A DNA stretch of 64,000 bases from BMS3ABIN04 sp964553325 (GCA_964553325.1 CAZKKI010000014.1:1-64000); one strand, 5' to 3'. Positions 55,166 through 64,000 are shown, counted from the stretch's first letter. Made by a program: numbers and translations. The notes: generated from the sequence alone by a model not told the origin.

Positions 55166-56668
55166 ATGACTAAACCCAAATTATCGTTCTGGCAAATATG
55201 GAATATGAGCTTCGGATTTCTGGGAATTCAATTCGGTTTCGCTTTACAAAACGCAAACGTTAGCAGAATTTTCGAAACTCTTGGCGCAAGTATAGATTCA
55301 ATTCCGATTTTGTGGATTGCCGCACCGGTAACCGGACTAATTGTTCAACCGATTATCGGTCACATGAGCGATAATACTTGGACGAGATTGGGCAGAAGGC
55401 GACCTTATTTTCTAACCGGAGCAATACTTGCTTCCCTTTCTTTAATAATTATGCCCAATTCACCGGCACTTTGGGTTGCCGCCGGAATGCTTTGGATAAT
55501 GGACGCTTCAATCAACATTTCCATGGAACCTTTCCGCGCATTCGTCGGGGATATGTTACCGTCCGAACAACGAACAATCGGATTTTCGATGCAAAGTTTT
55601 TTTATCGGGACAGGCGCAATTATAGCTTCCGCTTTACCTTACGTTTTTACCAATTGGTTCGACGTTCCTAACGTTGCTCCCGAAGGCGAAATCCCTCAAT
55701 CGGTTAAACTTTCTTTTTACATCGGAGCAGCCGTCTTTTTCCTTTCCGTGGCATGGACGGTTTTCAGTTCAAAAGAATATTCGCCGGAAGAGTTAAAAAA
55801 ATTTGCCGATGATTCCCCGGGTAGTAACCAAACGGATAACAATACCGTTTCTTTTTCACAATCCGGAAAATTTATACGTTACGGCACTGGCTGGTTGTTA
55901 ACCGGCGTTGCTTTGTTGTTTGTTTTCGATTTGTTCATTTATATGGATTACGGATTAATGGTACTTTTCGGTGGAATTGCTTTATTCGGTATTCTACAAA
56001 TTTTAGCCGGATTTTTATCGAAAACAGGTAAAAAAGAAACGGGGTTCACTACTGTTATTAACGATCTTTACAAAATGCCCAAAACGATGCGGCAACTTGC
56101 CGTTGTTCAATTTTTTTCATGGTTTGCTCTTTTTGCGATGTGGATTTATACTACTCCCGCCGTTACGCATCATATTTACGGCGCAACGGATACAAGTTCT
56201 GCAATTTACAACGAAGGTGCGGATTGGGTCGGCGTTCTAATGGCGGTCTATAACGGTTTTGCAGCTGCAATGGCATTTTTCATTATGTGGTTGGCGAAAA
56301 AAACAAACAGAAAAACAGTTCACTCGATTAGTCTGGTCGCAGGCGGTATCGGATTGGCTTCGTTTTATTTTATTAAAAATCCCGATTTACTTTTAATAAG
56401 CGAATTGGGAATCGGTTTGGCATGGGCGTCTATTTTGGCAATGCCGTATGCTATTCTTACCGGAGCGCTTCCACAAAACAAAATGGGAGTTTATATGGGC
56501 ATTTTCAATTTCTTCATAGTTATTCCGCAAATTACGGCCGCTGCTATTCTCGGATTCTTTGTAAGGGATATTTTCGGTAACGAAGCAATATACGCTTTGT
56601 TGTTGGGCGGCGCTTCAATGATTGTTGCTGCGTTATTGGTCAAATTTGTCGACGACGTGGACGAATAA
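55166..56668 (+). CDS. MFS transporter, SLC45/GPH-like sugar permease
   Basis: 500 aa, ~12 TM segments. FWQIWNMSFGFLGIQFGFALQNANVSRIFETLG and QPIIGHMSDNTWTRLGRRRPYFLTGA are characteristic of SLC45/sucrose-maltose permeases. Predicted to import a disaccharide or oligosaccharide with H+ or Na+. GAGGAG precedes the ATG. Forms an operon with the POT-like gene. Confidence 0.88.
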   Translation: MTKPKLSFWQIWNMSFGFLGIQFGFALQNANVSRIFETLGASIDSIPILWIAAPVTGLIVQPIIGHMSDNTWTRLGRRRPYFLTGAILASLSLIIMPNSPALWVAAGMLWIMDASINISMEPFRAFVGDMLPSEQRTIGFSMQSFFIGTGAIIASALPYVFTNWFDVPNVAPEGEIPQSVKLSFYIGAAVFFLSVAWTVFSSKEYSPEELKKFADDSPGSNQTDNNTVSFSQSGKFIRYGTGWLLTGVALLFVFDLFIYMDYGLMVLFGGIALFGILQILAGFLSKTGKKETGFTTVINDLYKMPKTMRQLAVVQFFSWFALFAMWIYTTPAVTHHIYGATDTSSAIYNEGADWVGVLMAVYNGFAAAMAFFIMWLAKKTNRKTVHSISLVAGGIGLASFYFIKNPDLLLISELGIGLAWASILAMPYAILTGALPQNKMGVYMGIFNFFIVIPQITAAAILGFFVRDIFGNEAIYALLLGGASMIVAALLVKFVDDVDE

Positions 56669-56673
56669 TTAAA

Positions 56674-57849
56674 TTAATGCAATCTACGGATTTTCAATCT
56701 GTCCGTACTCCGTTTAATTATTTCTTTCGTATCGAAATAACTTTGTTTCATTAATTTTTTATCTTTATTTGTAACGTACGCAGGTAATGAATCCGATAAA
56801 GCTATTTCGGATGGTAAAATAACAAATTCTTTTCCCCTTCCGGTTTTACCTTTAAAAACCCAAAACGGTAAAAACGATAAGTCATTTAATTTTATTTTAC
56901 CGTTATTCGTATTTTTAGAAATTGAAAAATTTAATATTGCAGAACCATCGGAATATCTCCATCTTTGATTAGAAATGAAATTCCCCATCGAATAAGCGAC
57001 GAACCCCGAATCCAGATTACCTCCGTTTGTTTTAAACATTTCAACCGGCTGAAGTGTGTGTGTGTGACTTCCGAGAATAATATCCGCCCCGTTTTGAATC
57101 GTAAAACCGACAATTCTTTTCTGATATTTCGACGGTTTTCTTTCGTATTCTTTGCCGAAATGGAAATACACTATTACAAGATCGGGTTGAACCTTTTTTG
57201 CTTCGAGAATATCTGATTTTATTTTAGTCGTATCAATTATGTTCACCAAGTATTTTTGCGAACGTTTTAATCTTATTCCGTTCGTACCGTAAGTATAAGC
57301 CAAAACGGCAATCTTCACTCCGTTTTTTTCTATTATCTTTATCGATTCGCTTTCCTCTTTATTTCTGTTTGCACCCGTGTAAGTCATATTTTTCTTTTCG
57401 ATCAAATTCAGTGTTCTAATCAATCCTTCCCTTCCTTGATCGAGCACATGATTGTTCGCGGTAAACAACAAATCGAAACCCGCGTAACTCAATCCGTCCA
57501 AAAACTGATCTGGTGTATTAAACAAAGGATAACCGGAATAACCCAATCCTTTTCCGCCGAGAACCGTTTCCAAATTTCCCATTGTTACATCGGCCGAAGC
57601 CAAATAGCTTTTAATTTCTCTGTACACCGGCTTGAAATCGAAGCTGTCTTGTTCAACCCAAGCGTAACCGTATTGTGTCGAATGACACATAATATCGCCA
57701 ACAACCGAAAACGACACGGTTACCGACGAATCTTTTAACTCTTCGGCGGTTCGGTGTGGAGAAGGTTTTTCTTTAACTTCCGCACAAAACGAAATTATGG
57801 AAACCAGAAAAACAATCGGTATGATTTTGATGAAATGTTTTGGATTCAT
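56674..57849 (-). CDS. CapA-family metallophosphoesterase-like protein, exported
   Basis: 391 aa from the ATG at 57849, since the longer frame to 57897 would lie inside the terminator of the preceding gene. Hydrophobic N-terminus IKIIPIVFLVSIISFCAE; a cysteine follows but the -1 residue is Phe, so lipidation is uncertain. FSVVGDIMCHS, MGNLETVLGG, GYPLFNTPDQFLDGLSYAGFD, TANNHVLDQGREGL and GADIILGSHTHTLQPVE are CapA/PgsA blocks. Some members help export poly-gamma-glutamate; role here unknown. Confidence 0.9.
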   Translation of the reverse strand: MNPKHFIKIIPIVFLVSIISFCAEVKEKPSPHRTAEELKDSSVTVSFSVVGDIMCHSTQYGYAWVEQDSFDFKPVYREIKSYLASADVTMGNLETVLGGKGLGYSGYPLFNTPDQFLDGLSYAGFDLLFTANNHVLDQGREGLIRTLNLIEKKNMTYTGANRNKEESESIKIIEKNGVKIAVLAYTYGTNGIRLKRSQKYLVNIIDTTKIKSDILEAKKVQPDLVIVYFHFGKEYERKPSKYQKRIVGFTIQNGADIILGSHTHTLQPVEMFKTNGGNLDSGFVAYSMGNFISNQRWRYSDGSAILNFSISKNTNNGKIKLNDLSFLPFWVFKGKTGRGKEFVILPSEIALSDSLPAYVTNKDKKLMKQSYFDTKEIIKRSTDRLKIRRLH

Positions 57850-57852
57850 AAT

Positions 57853-57895
57853 AAAAAGATCGATACAATTAATCCACAATTTAACTGTATCGATC
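57853..57895 (-). terminator. Rho-independent terminator after the Hc1-like gene
   Basis: Perfect 10-bp arms GATCGATACA (57858-57867) and TGTATCGATC (57886-57895), followed on the minus strand by TTTTTAT. Starts 27 bp after the Hc1-like stop. Confidence 0.85.
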
Positions 57896-57921
57896 ACCGA
57901 ATTAATAAATATGTGAAATTC

Positions 57922-58119
57922 TTAAGAACCTTTTTCGCTTTTTCTTTGTGCTTTAATTTCTTGAATTTCGTTTCTCATTTCTTGAGCCATTTTCTTTAAT
58001 TCGCTCAAAGCTTTACGCACTCTTGTTCCGGCGGCGGATTGACCTTTTACATAAAATTTGTGAACATCCGTTTCCATGCTTTGTACGAATTCTACGAGTT
58101 TGTTATACTTATCACTCAT
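57922..58119 (-). CDS. Histone H1-like protein (Hc1 family)
   Basis: 65 aa, lysine/glutamate helical protein: DKYNKLVEFVQSMETDVHKF, then GQSAAGTRVRKALSELKKMAQEMRNEIQEIKAQRK. The GxxAAGTRVRKxLxELK segment is typical of the short Bacteroidetes/Chlamydiae Hc1 group, nucleoid-associated proteins. Own terminator follows; a ribosome binding site (GAGAG) precedes the ATG. Confidence 0.88.
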   Translation of the reverse strand: MSDKYNKLVEFVQSMETDVHKFYVKGQSAAGTRVRKALSELKKMAQEMRNEIQEIKAQRKSEKGS

Positions 58120-58152
58120 GTTTCTCTCCTTTATTTGGTTTATAATAATTAA

Positions 58153-60153
58153 TTAAAATTGTGAATTTTCCAGTACTATTTCCGCAATATCCTTAACTTG
58201 CACTTCCTCGTTTTTCTCGAAAGTTTTAACTCCGTCGTTCAACATCGTCATACAAAACGGACAAGCAGAAGCGATTGTATCGGCGTTTGTTGCCAAAGCT
58301 TCTTTCGTTCTTTCCTCATTTATTCGCGTACCTTCGGTTTCTTCCATAAACATTCTACCTCCGCCGGCTCCGCAACAAAAACCTTTATCTTTGCTGCGTT
58401 CCATCTCAATCAATTCGATTCCGTTTATTTTCCGCAGCGGCTGTCTCGGTTGTTCGTAAACCTCGTTGTAACGGCCCAAATAGCAAGAATCGTGATACGT
58501 AATTTTGCTTTTTACTTCGCCGTTTTTAAGTTTAATTTTTCCTTCGTCTATTAATTTATTAATTAATTCGGTATGATGCAAAACTTCGAAGTTGCCGCCG
58601 AATTGCGGATATTCGTGTTTTAAGGAATTAAAACAGTGCGGACAAGCGGTTACAATCTTCTTAACTTTGTAATTATTTAATATTTCGATATTCTCTTGCA
58701 TCATCATTTGCGCCAAATATTCATTTCCCAATCTGCGAGCGGTATCGCCGTTACATTTTTCTTCGTTGCCCAAAATTCTAAAATCCACACCGGCATTTTG
58801 CAACAGTTTCGCAAAAGCAACGGAAACTTTTTGATAACGCGCATCGAACGAACCGGCACACCCGACCCAAAACAGATATTCGGTATTGCTGTCTTCCGCC
58901 ATTGTTTTTATGTTGAGTCCTTCCGCCCAATTGGCTCTGTCCTGCCAATTGAAAGCCCAAGGAGTGAAATTCGTTTCCAAATTTTTAAATACGGTGTTGA
59001 GTTCGGGTGGAAATTCGGATTCCATTAAAACCAAATCCCTTCGCATCTCCACAATTGCATCAACATGTTCGATTGTTACGGGACATTCTTGCATGCAAGC
59101 GCCGCAAGTTGTACACGCCCAAAGTTCTTCGTCCTTAATGTAGTTGTGTACCAAAGTCTTTTCCATTACCTCGCCGTCTTCCTTGCCTTCGACGAGCAAC
59201 GGAGCTTTTTCCATTGTTCGTTTACGAATGTTAATGATTATTTCCCTCGGCGAGAGAGCTTTTCCCGTATTCGATGCCGGACAAGCGTCCCAACATCTTC
59301 CGCATTCCGTGCAAGAATAACCGTCGAGCAATTGTTTCCAAGTTAAATCGTTTATATCTGCTGCGCCGAATTGTTCGGCCTCTTCGTCTTCCAAATCCAA
59401 CGGCTTTAACGCAAATTTGTGTTCACCGACTTTATGAAAGAAAACATTGAAAACGGAAGTTAAAACGTGCAAATGTTTTGAATACGGCAGAAAATTCATA
59501 AACGCAAATATTACAAGAATATGCAACCACCAAAAAAATTCGTAAGCAAAATTTGCCGTATCGCCAGGACCGCTAAAAAATATTTTGCTCAAAAACAGTG
59601 AAACCGGTCTGTATTCGTAACCGGAAGTTTGGAAATTGTTTCGGGCAATATCCGCGGCATTTTCGCCCAACATGCCTACAACGACAAAAAATATCATAAC
59701 CAAAATTACGGTGGCATCGATTTTACTTTCCTTGCCATGTTCCAATCGCGGTATATTCAAGATGTAACGCCTTACCAAAGCATAGATAACAGCAAACATA
59801 ACCAGCACCGTAAAAACATCTTGAACGAAAGTAATTAACGTGTAGATGGGTCCGAGAAATTCCAATGAAAATTCGGGATAAAACCCTTGAACGATTGCTT
59901 CCAAAACGGCTAATAGGAAAACTACAAAACCCCAAAAAATGAAGAAATGAATTGTTCCGGCAATCGGATCCCGTAAAAGCTTTTTTTGACCGAAAACGAT
60001 TGTGGCAACGTTTTTTAATCTTTCCCCGATATTGTCAAACCTGTTTTCGTCTTTACCGGTTTTAAGGTAAGAAATTAACCTTTTAACATTCGAAAAGAAA
60101 AAGCCGAATGCGGCAATAAAAACAACCGTAAATACTATATTTTTTAGTTCCAT
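58153..60153 (-). CDS. HdrD-like membrane Fe-S oxidoreductase
   Basis: 666 aa. Five N-terminal TM helices (~6-22, 70-90, 105-127, 147-163, 205-222) with histidines (H69, H211) that could hold haem b, as in nitrate reductase gamma-type subunits. Two 4Fe-4S motifs: CTECGRCWDACP (281-292) and CTTCGACMQECP (347-358). Two CCG domains (GCAGSFD...CPHC; YHDSCYLG...FCCGAGGGR, 555-600) as in HdrD/GlpC. Likely couples quinone to a soluble donor such as ETF or a dehydrogenase. The gene stands alone in its direction next to an Hc1-like gene; a partner is not visible. Confidence 0.87.
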   Translation of the reverse strand: MELKNIVFTVVFIAAFGFFFSNVKRLISYLKTGKDENRFDNIGERLKNVATIVFGQKKLLRDPIAGTIHFFIFWGFVVFLLAVLEAIVQGFYPEFSLEFLGPIYTLITFVQDVFTVLVMFAVIYALVRRYILNIPRLEHGKESKIDATVILVMIFFVVVGMLGENAADIARNNFQTSGYEYRPVSLFLSKIFFSGPGDTANFAYEFFWWLHILVIFAFMNFLPYSKHLHVLTSVFNVFFHKVGEHKFALKPLDLEDEEAEQFGAADINDLTWKQLLDGYSCTECGRCWDACPASNTGKALSPREIIINIRKRTMEKAPLLVEGKEDGEVMEKTLVHNYIKDEELWACTTCGACMQECPVTIEHVDAIVEMRRDLVLMESEFPPELNTVFKNLETNFTPWAFNWQDRANWAEGLNIKTMAEDSNTEYLFWVGCAGSFDARYQKVSVAFAKLLQNAGVDFRILGNEEKCNGDTARRLGNEYLAQMMMQENIEILNNYKVKKIVTACPHCFNSLKHEYPQFGGNFEVLHHTELINKLIDEGKIKLKNGEVKSKITYHDSCYLGRYNEVYEQPRQPLRKINGIELIEMERSKDKGFCCGAGGGRMFMEETEGTRINEERTKEALATNADTIASACPFCMTMLNDGVKTFEKNEEVQVKDIAEIVLENSQF

Positions 60154-60192
60154 ATCTTGAATTTAACGATTATTAGTGAAAAACTAAACTTT

Positions 60193-61023
60193 TCATAAAT
60201 TTTGTTCGAAAAATTTTCCGGTGACGGAAATTACTTGTTCGAACGCTTTCGGTACGTTTTGCATCGGGTGCACTACATCGAACGTATGACCGGTTTTGGG
60301 AATTAAAACAAATTCGGTTTTGTTTTTATCCGACCACTCAAACAATTTCCTTCCCTCTTCGGCTTTTACAGCCAAATCATTTTCGCCGTGAACAATTAAC
60401 CACGGAATTGAAATGCTTCCGGCCGCATTTTTTAAATTTAAATAATCACCGGAATTCCTACTAATATCTTCCAACAAACTTTTGTTCAATTTCATTATTT
60501 GCTTTGTCCGGGAATTTATTACTTCCAAAAATCCTTTTTCATTCCATTCTTTTTTTTGTCTTTCCGTGTAACGGTCGAATTTTGAAATTGAAGACCATGT
60601 AACAAGAGCATCCACATTGTTCGAATGAAATGCAGACAACAACGAAATTGCTCCGCCTCTGCTGTGACCAATCAATCCGATTTTTGGATTTTCAACATCA
60701 CCGAAAAATCCGTTTTTTATTGCGGAAATCAACTCAATTAATTCGTTAACTTCCAAGGTGAAGGTGTTTTCGGCAAACTTTTCCAACTCGGTAAATTCAG
60801 TCGGATTTTCACCGATTCCGTTATGAGAAAAGTTAAAAGTAATAACAAAATAACCCGAATCCGAAAAATAATTACCGACGTAAGGGAAAAAACCCCAGTC
60901 TTTAAATCCTTTGAAGCCGTGAACGGCAATTATAAATTTTTGGTTGGGAAGATTTTCCGTTCCGTAAGCGGTTATACGAAGTAAATTGCCGGCAGTAGTA
61001 ATCAGTTCATAATCAATCTTCAT
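60193..61023 (-). CDS. Alpha/beta hydrolase
   Basis: 276 aa, soluble. Oxyanion HGFKGFKDWGFFPYV (35-49), nucleophile S121 in IGHSRGGAIS, acid D216 in VHGENDLAVK and H246 in KTGHTFDVVHP. Matches the dienelactone-hydrolase/YfhR-like fold; ester substrate unknown. Confidence 0.92.
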   Translation of the reverse strand: MKIDYELITTAGNLLRITAYGTENLPNQKFIIAVHGFKGFKDWGFFPYVGNYFSDSGYFVITFNFSHNGIGENPTEFTELEKFAENTFTLEVNELIELISAIKNGFFGDVENPKIGLIGHSRGGAISLLSAFHSNNVDALVTWSSISKFDRYTERQKKEWNEKGFLEVINSRTKQIMKLNKSLLEDISRNSGDYLNLKNAAGSISIPWLIVHGENDLAVKAEEGRKLFEWSDKNKTEFVLIPKTGHTFDVVHPMQNVPKAFEQVISVTGKFFEQNL

Positions 61024-61127
61024 AAAGGAAAAATGCCGATTAGTTTAGAAAAAAGCAAGAAGAAAGATTCGGCGCATTGCGGTTTTCAATTAATATCAAG
61101 TGGAATTCCAGCTGCGGGATATAAAAT

Positions 61128-61565
61128 CTATTTGGTTACGAAAAGATAAGGTTTCCATTTTTCATCTATTCTGTTAACAGATTTTAATAAAAACACAATA
61201 AAATTCGGTTTATGCGGCTTTACCTTCAATTTCATTCCCGCTTCTTCAGGCGTTCGATTTCCCTTTTTGTTATTGCATCGTAAACATGCCGTAACCAAAT
61301 TCTCCCACGTATCTTTTCCGCCCCGCGCTTTCGGAAGTACATGATCGATTGTAAAAGGTAAATCGCTTCTACCGCAGTAGGCACACTTGTGACCATCACG
61401 CTTCAGAATATTTTTCCGCGTTAAGATTATATTTTTATACGGAACGGTGATATATTGTTTTAACCTGATTACACTCGGCCACGGAAAGCTTTTTGAAACG
61501 GAACGGATCAGTTTATCTTGATGACTTGCCACAAGTTCGGCTTTGTGCAGAAAAATCAATATCAT
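61128..61565 (-). CDS. HNH endonuclease; N-terminus extends upstream without a canonical start
   Basis: 145 aa from the first ATG (61565). Zn and active-site residues: CAYCGRSD (C61, C64), TIDHVLPKARGG (H75), LRCNNKKG (C94, C97). The family normally begins KVLxLNQxYEPLxICNVKKA; that sequence is present in frame just upstream (codons from 61625 down to the ATG), yet no ATG, GTG or TTG occurs before the in-frame TAA at 61677-61679. A TTA occupies the place where M is expected (61632-61634). So the real start is non-canonical, or an indel has broken the start. Function of these bacterial HNH proteins is mostly unknown. Confidence 0.85.
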   Translation of the reverse strand: MILIFLHKAELVASHQDKLIRSVSKSFPWPSVIRLKQYITVPYKNIILTRKNILKRDGHKCAYCGRSDLPFTIDHVLPKARGGKDTWENLVTACLRCNNKKGNRTPEEAGMKLKVKPHKPNFIVFLLKSVNRIDEKWKPYLFVTK

Positions 61566-61686
61566 CGCCTTTTTAACGTTACAAATCGTTAAAGGCTCGT
61601 AGCTTTGGTTAAGAAGTAAAACTTTCGCGTTTAAAAAGCCGTTTTTGCGATACTTCTCGAATGCTTCCTCCGATGTTTACAGGAGA

Positions 61687-62787
61687 TTATTCCCCTAATT
61701 TTATAATTCCGCCAACTAAAATATAACCTTGTTCGTCATATAAAACAACCGATTGACCAGGTGTAATTGCTCTTTTCGGTTCAACGAATTTAATTACAAA
61801 CGATTCGCTGTCGGCTTTTATAACTTCTGCAAGTGAACCTTTATCGGAATACCGGATTTTCGCAATTACTTTTTGACCCGGTTTTAATATGTTCACGCTT
61901 ACATAATTCACATCGTCGGCTTCCAAATAGCGTTGATATAAAGCCGATTCGTCGCCCAATTCTATTATATTATTTTCCTTGTCGATTCTCTTCACATAAA
62001 CCGGCTTACCGACGGAAATACCCAATCCGCGTCTTTGCCCGATTGTGTAAAACGGAATTCCCCTGTGTTTTCCTATTACTTTTCCTTCAAACACGAAATC
62101 GCCTTCTTCAACGTTTTCGATTAACTCCGGTTCCCTTTCACGCAAAAACCTTTCGTAATTATTATCGGCTACGAAACAAATTTCTTGGCTGTCCGGTTTT
62201 CCGGCTGTTTTTAGTCCCATTTCTTCCGCCAATTCCCTCACTTTCTCTTTCGTCAACTCACCGAGCGGGAAAAGCGTTCGGCTTAAGCTTTCTTGTGTTA
62301 ATCCCCACAATGCATAAGTCTGGTCTTTTTTGCTATCGGCGGAATTTTTTAAGCAATATCTTTCGTTTTTCTCATCAAATTCCACTATTGCATAATGTCC
62401 TGTTGCAATATATTTTGCATCGAGCGCATCCGCTTTTTGAAGAAGCTCTTCCCACTTAATTTTTCTGTTACAAATCACACAAGGGTTCGGAGTTCTTGCA
62501 TTCAAATATTCATCGACGAAATTTTCAATAACGGTTTCTTCGAATGCTTTTGTAAAATCGACCGTGTAGTGTGGAAATCCCAATTTATTTGCGATGGCTT
62601 TTGCATCGAAGATTGCATCCAACGAACAGCAGCCGGATTCATGTTTGGGAGCTCCGCCTACTTCCATAAATCCCCATGTTTTCATAGTAATGCCTATAAC
62701 ATCATACCCGGCATTAACCAACAAAGCCGCCGCAACAGACGAATCCACTCCGCCGCTCATCGCAACAATTACTCTATTTTCGTTCAT
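61687..62787 (-). CDS. mnmA: tRNA-specific 2-thiouridylase MnmA
   Basis: 366 aa. Installs 2-thiouridine at wobble U34 of Lys, Glu and Gln tRNAs. PP-loop MSGGVDSSVAAALL (10-23); nucleophile C103 in NPCVICNRKI and C204 in SQEICFVADN; SADSKKDQTYALWGL and FYTIGQRRGLGI. Intact. TATATTTG element 29 bp upstream of the ATG on the minus strand (62816-62823). Confidence 0.97.
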   Translation of the reverse strand: MNENRVIVAMSGGVDSSVAAALLVNAGYDVIGITMKTWGFMEVGGAPKHESGCCSLDAIFDAKAIANKLGFPHYTVDFTKAFEETVIENFVDEYLNARTPNPCVICNRKIKWEELLQKADALDAKYIATGHYAIVEFDEKNERYCLKNSADSKKDQTYALWGLTQESLSRTLFPLGELTKEKVRELAEEMGLKTAGKPDSQEICFVADNNYERFLREREPELIENVEEGDFVFEGKVIGKHRGIPFYTIGQRRGLGISVGKPVYVKRIDKENNIIELGDESALYQRYLEADDVNYVSVNILKPGQKVIAKIRYSDKGSLAEVIKADSESFVIKFVEPKRAITPGQSVVLYDEQGYILVGGIIKLGE

Positions 62788-62815
62788 TCCAGTTTCTTTC
62801 TTTTTATTTAAGTTG

Positions 62816-62823
62816 CAAATATA
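62816..62823 (-). promoter_or_regulatory. Possible -7-like element (TATATTTG) for mnmA
   Basis: TATATTTG on the minus strand, 29 bp upstream of the mnmA ATG at 62787. No good -33 TTTG. Confidence 0.3.
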
Positions 62824-62967
62824 CTTAATTGATTTTCGAGAATCTATTTATTTACTTTTCTAAACCTTTATAAGATTTCTCAACCGAAAAGTTTCTTCAA
62901 TTTATTTGTGCGTAAATCCGTTTTTTTTACTAATATTAATTTTTTAATTAACGGTCGAAAGCAAAAA

Positions 62968-63480
62968 ATGGTTGAAAAAATAAAAAACCTATCCCGCAAA
63001 GAATTGTTAAAACTGGTTGAAGTGTATGCCAAAAACTGGTTGGCACACGACGGATGCTGGTTTCTTTCGGCGGAAGAAACTCACGGGATGGATACCGCAA
63101 TGGATTTGGATACGAAATCGTGGGAGAAATTTGCCGAAATTGAAGCACGCAGAATCAAAAAAGAATTTAACTTACCCGAAAACGGCGGTCTGAAAGCATT
63201 GGAAGAAGCATTTAACTACCGTTTGTATGCCGCGATCAACGAACAAAAAACAGAATGGTTGAACGAAAATACTCTTGTTTTTAAAATGGTTAAATGCCGT
63301 GTTCAAGCCGCTCGACATAGAAAAGGCTTACCGTTGTTTCCGTGTAAATCGGTTGGAATTGTAGAGTTTTCAACATTTGCCAAAACAATCGATCCGAGAA
63401 TCAAAACGGAAGTTATAAGCTGTCCGCCAGATCCGGTAAAAGATTTTTACTGCGGTTGGAAATTTACAATAGAAGAATAA
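62968..63480 (+). CDS. DUF6125-like protein
   Basis: 170 aa from the ATG at 62968 (MVEKIKNLSRKELL); the frame continues upstream to 62908. The sequence has HDGCWFLSAEETHGMDTAMDLD, with clustered Cys, His, Glu and Asp, and VKCRVQAARHRKGLPLFPCKSVGIVEFSTF, CPPDPVKDFYCGWKF: four conserved cysteines that may form a metal site. Similar proteins are annotated as DUF6125; function unknown. Divergent from mnmA. Confidence 0.72.
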   Translation: MVEKIKNLSRKELLKLVEVYAKNWLAHDGCWFLSAEETHGMDTAMDLDTKSWEKFAEIEARRIKKEFNLPENGGLKALEEAFNYRLYAAINEQKTEWLNENTLVFKMVKCRVQAARHRKGLPLFPCKSVGIVEFSTFAKTIDPRIKTEVISCPPDPVKDFYCGWKFTIEE

Positions 63481-63485
63481 TCGGG

Positions 63486-64000
63486 TTAACTGACAAAAAA
63501 TCTTTCCGAAATTTCCCGTATTGCCAATTCCATGCCTACTTCGAAACGACTAATCGATTCTTCCACGGAAGAAAAATATTTTGACAGTTCAACCGTATAA
63601 ACATTTTCCAATACGGTTTTCGATTGTCCGACAACCAGAATTTTTTTACACTCCGGGTCTGAAAACTCGTTTATAATTATCATCGAGCCTTTGTCCATTA
63701 ACGTTTGTTCGTCAACTTTTCCTTCGCCCGTGATTAAAACATCCGGTTCGAGTGATTTTTTACTTATTCCCAATTCATTCCGAATAAAATCGCGGGCTAA
63801 AATTATTTTTGCACCGAAAAAAAATTGAAAGGCGGCAGCCAAACCACCTCCGGCACCGGAAAGTGCAGTTTCGTTTCGTGCTCCCGCAACTTTCAAAATA
63901 TCGGAAAATCCGTTTTCCAAAACTTCTATATCGTTTTTGCTTGCTCCCTTTTGTTCGGCGAAAGTCCGGTTTGCACCTTTTTCACCGAGTAACGGATTAT
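63486..64000 (-). CDS. Glycerate kinase (GlxK type), C-terminal part
   Basis: The frame remains open to the right edge, where NPLLGEKGANRTFAEQKGA is the type I glycerate 2-kinase signature, followed by GAGGGLAAAFQFFFGA, PDVLITGEGKVDEQT and KGSMIIINEF. It phosphorylates D-glycerate. The N-terminal half lies outside the window. Stops 5 bp from the convergent DUF6125-like gene. Confidence 0.93.
   Translation of the reverse strand, partial: NPLLGEKGANRTFAEQKGASKNDIEVLENGFSDILKVAGARNETALSGAGGGLAAAFQFFFGAKIILARDFIRNELGISKKSLEPDVLITGEGKVDEQTLMDKGSMIIINEFSDPECKKILVVGQSKTVLENVYTVELSKYFSSVEESISRFEVGMELAIREISERFFVS

Noticed and set aside
57850..57897. Upstream start for the CapA-like gene
   Set aside because: It would lie inside a strong terminator hairpin; the ATG at 57849 begins a proper signal sequence.

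Overview
This is an AT-rich, densely coded bacterial chromosome segment that looks like the Bacteroidota/Ignavibacteriota lineage. The clues are a giant subtilase ending in a type IX secretion (T9SS) C-terminal sorting domain, a Bacteroidetes-type alternative GlmU, an Hc1-like histone, a NifJ-type pyruvate:ferredoxin oxidoreductase, FAD-dependent ThyX and recurrent TATATTTG elements upstream of genes. The placement is inference from gene content; no marker gene was compared. Most of the window is housekeeping and metabolic; I see no prophage, insertion sequence or CRISPR array.

Layout. 0-1 kb: end of an unknown gene, a SecB-like chaperone and a decayed reading frame. 1-9.3 kb (minus): lipid kinase, FtsY, PgsA, a T9SS-exported subtilase and PurF. 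9.4-10.8 kb: tRNA-Pro, a MerR regulator, AroQ and a small partner. 10.8-16.2 kb (plus): Ppx/GppA, NSS and AGCS sodium symporters, and a phosphofructokinase with pyrophosphate-type residues. 16.2-19.5 kb (minus): a tight three-gene operon of carboxylate-amine ligases (ATP-grasp, GCS2/YbdK, ATP-grasp-like) of unknown product. 19.7-24.4 kb: pyruvate:ferredoxin oxidoreductase with a dihydroorotate dehydrogenase-like partner. 24.6-36.9 kb (minus): a stretch rich in mutagenesis and DNA-repair functions (half-length DnaE, DinB, Ogt, an alkyltransferase-like protein, LexA) interleaved with p-aminobenzoate synthesis (PabA, PabB-PabC fusion), a SpoVG-like protein, DUF72, SthA transhydrogenase and YjbQ.

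37-43.3 kb: a hybrid histidine kinase whose ATPase domain looks degenerate, with a perfect CRP-like palindrome upstream; an exported dipeptide epimerase plus an NlpC/P60 lipoprotein (murein peptide use); glutaredoxin and GroES. 43.6-51 kb: UvrD/PcrA helicase, a NapC/NirT-type seven-haem cytochrome, then ThyX-DHFR-MutL. 51-57 kb: alternative GlmU, NagB, a minisatellite, two MFS transporters and a CapA-like phosphoesterase. 57.9-64 kb: Hc1-like histone, HdrD-like membrane Fe-S oxidoreductase, alpha/beta hydrolase, an HNH endonuclease whose coding region has no canonical start codon, MnmA, a DUF6125-like protein and the C-terminal part of a glycerate kinase.

Functionally the genes suggest an anaerobic or facultative heterotroph: sodium-coupled amino-acid uptake, peptide and sugar import, amino-sugar recycling, PPi-linked glycolysis, ferredoxin-dependent pyruvate oxidation, and quinone-linked cytochrome and HdrD-like electron transfer. 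The least explained items are the three-ligase operon, the truncated DnaE and the SecB-like gene at the left edge.
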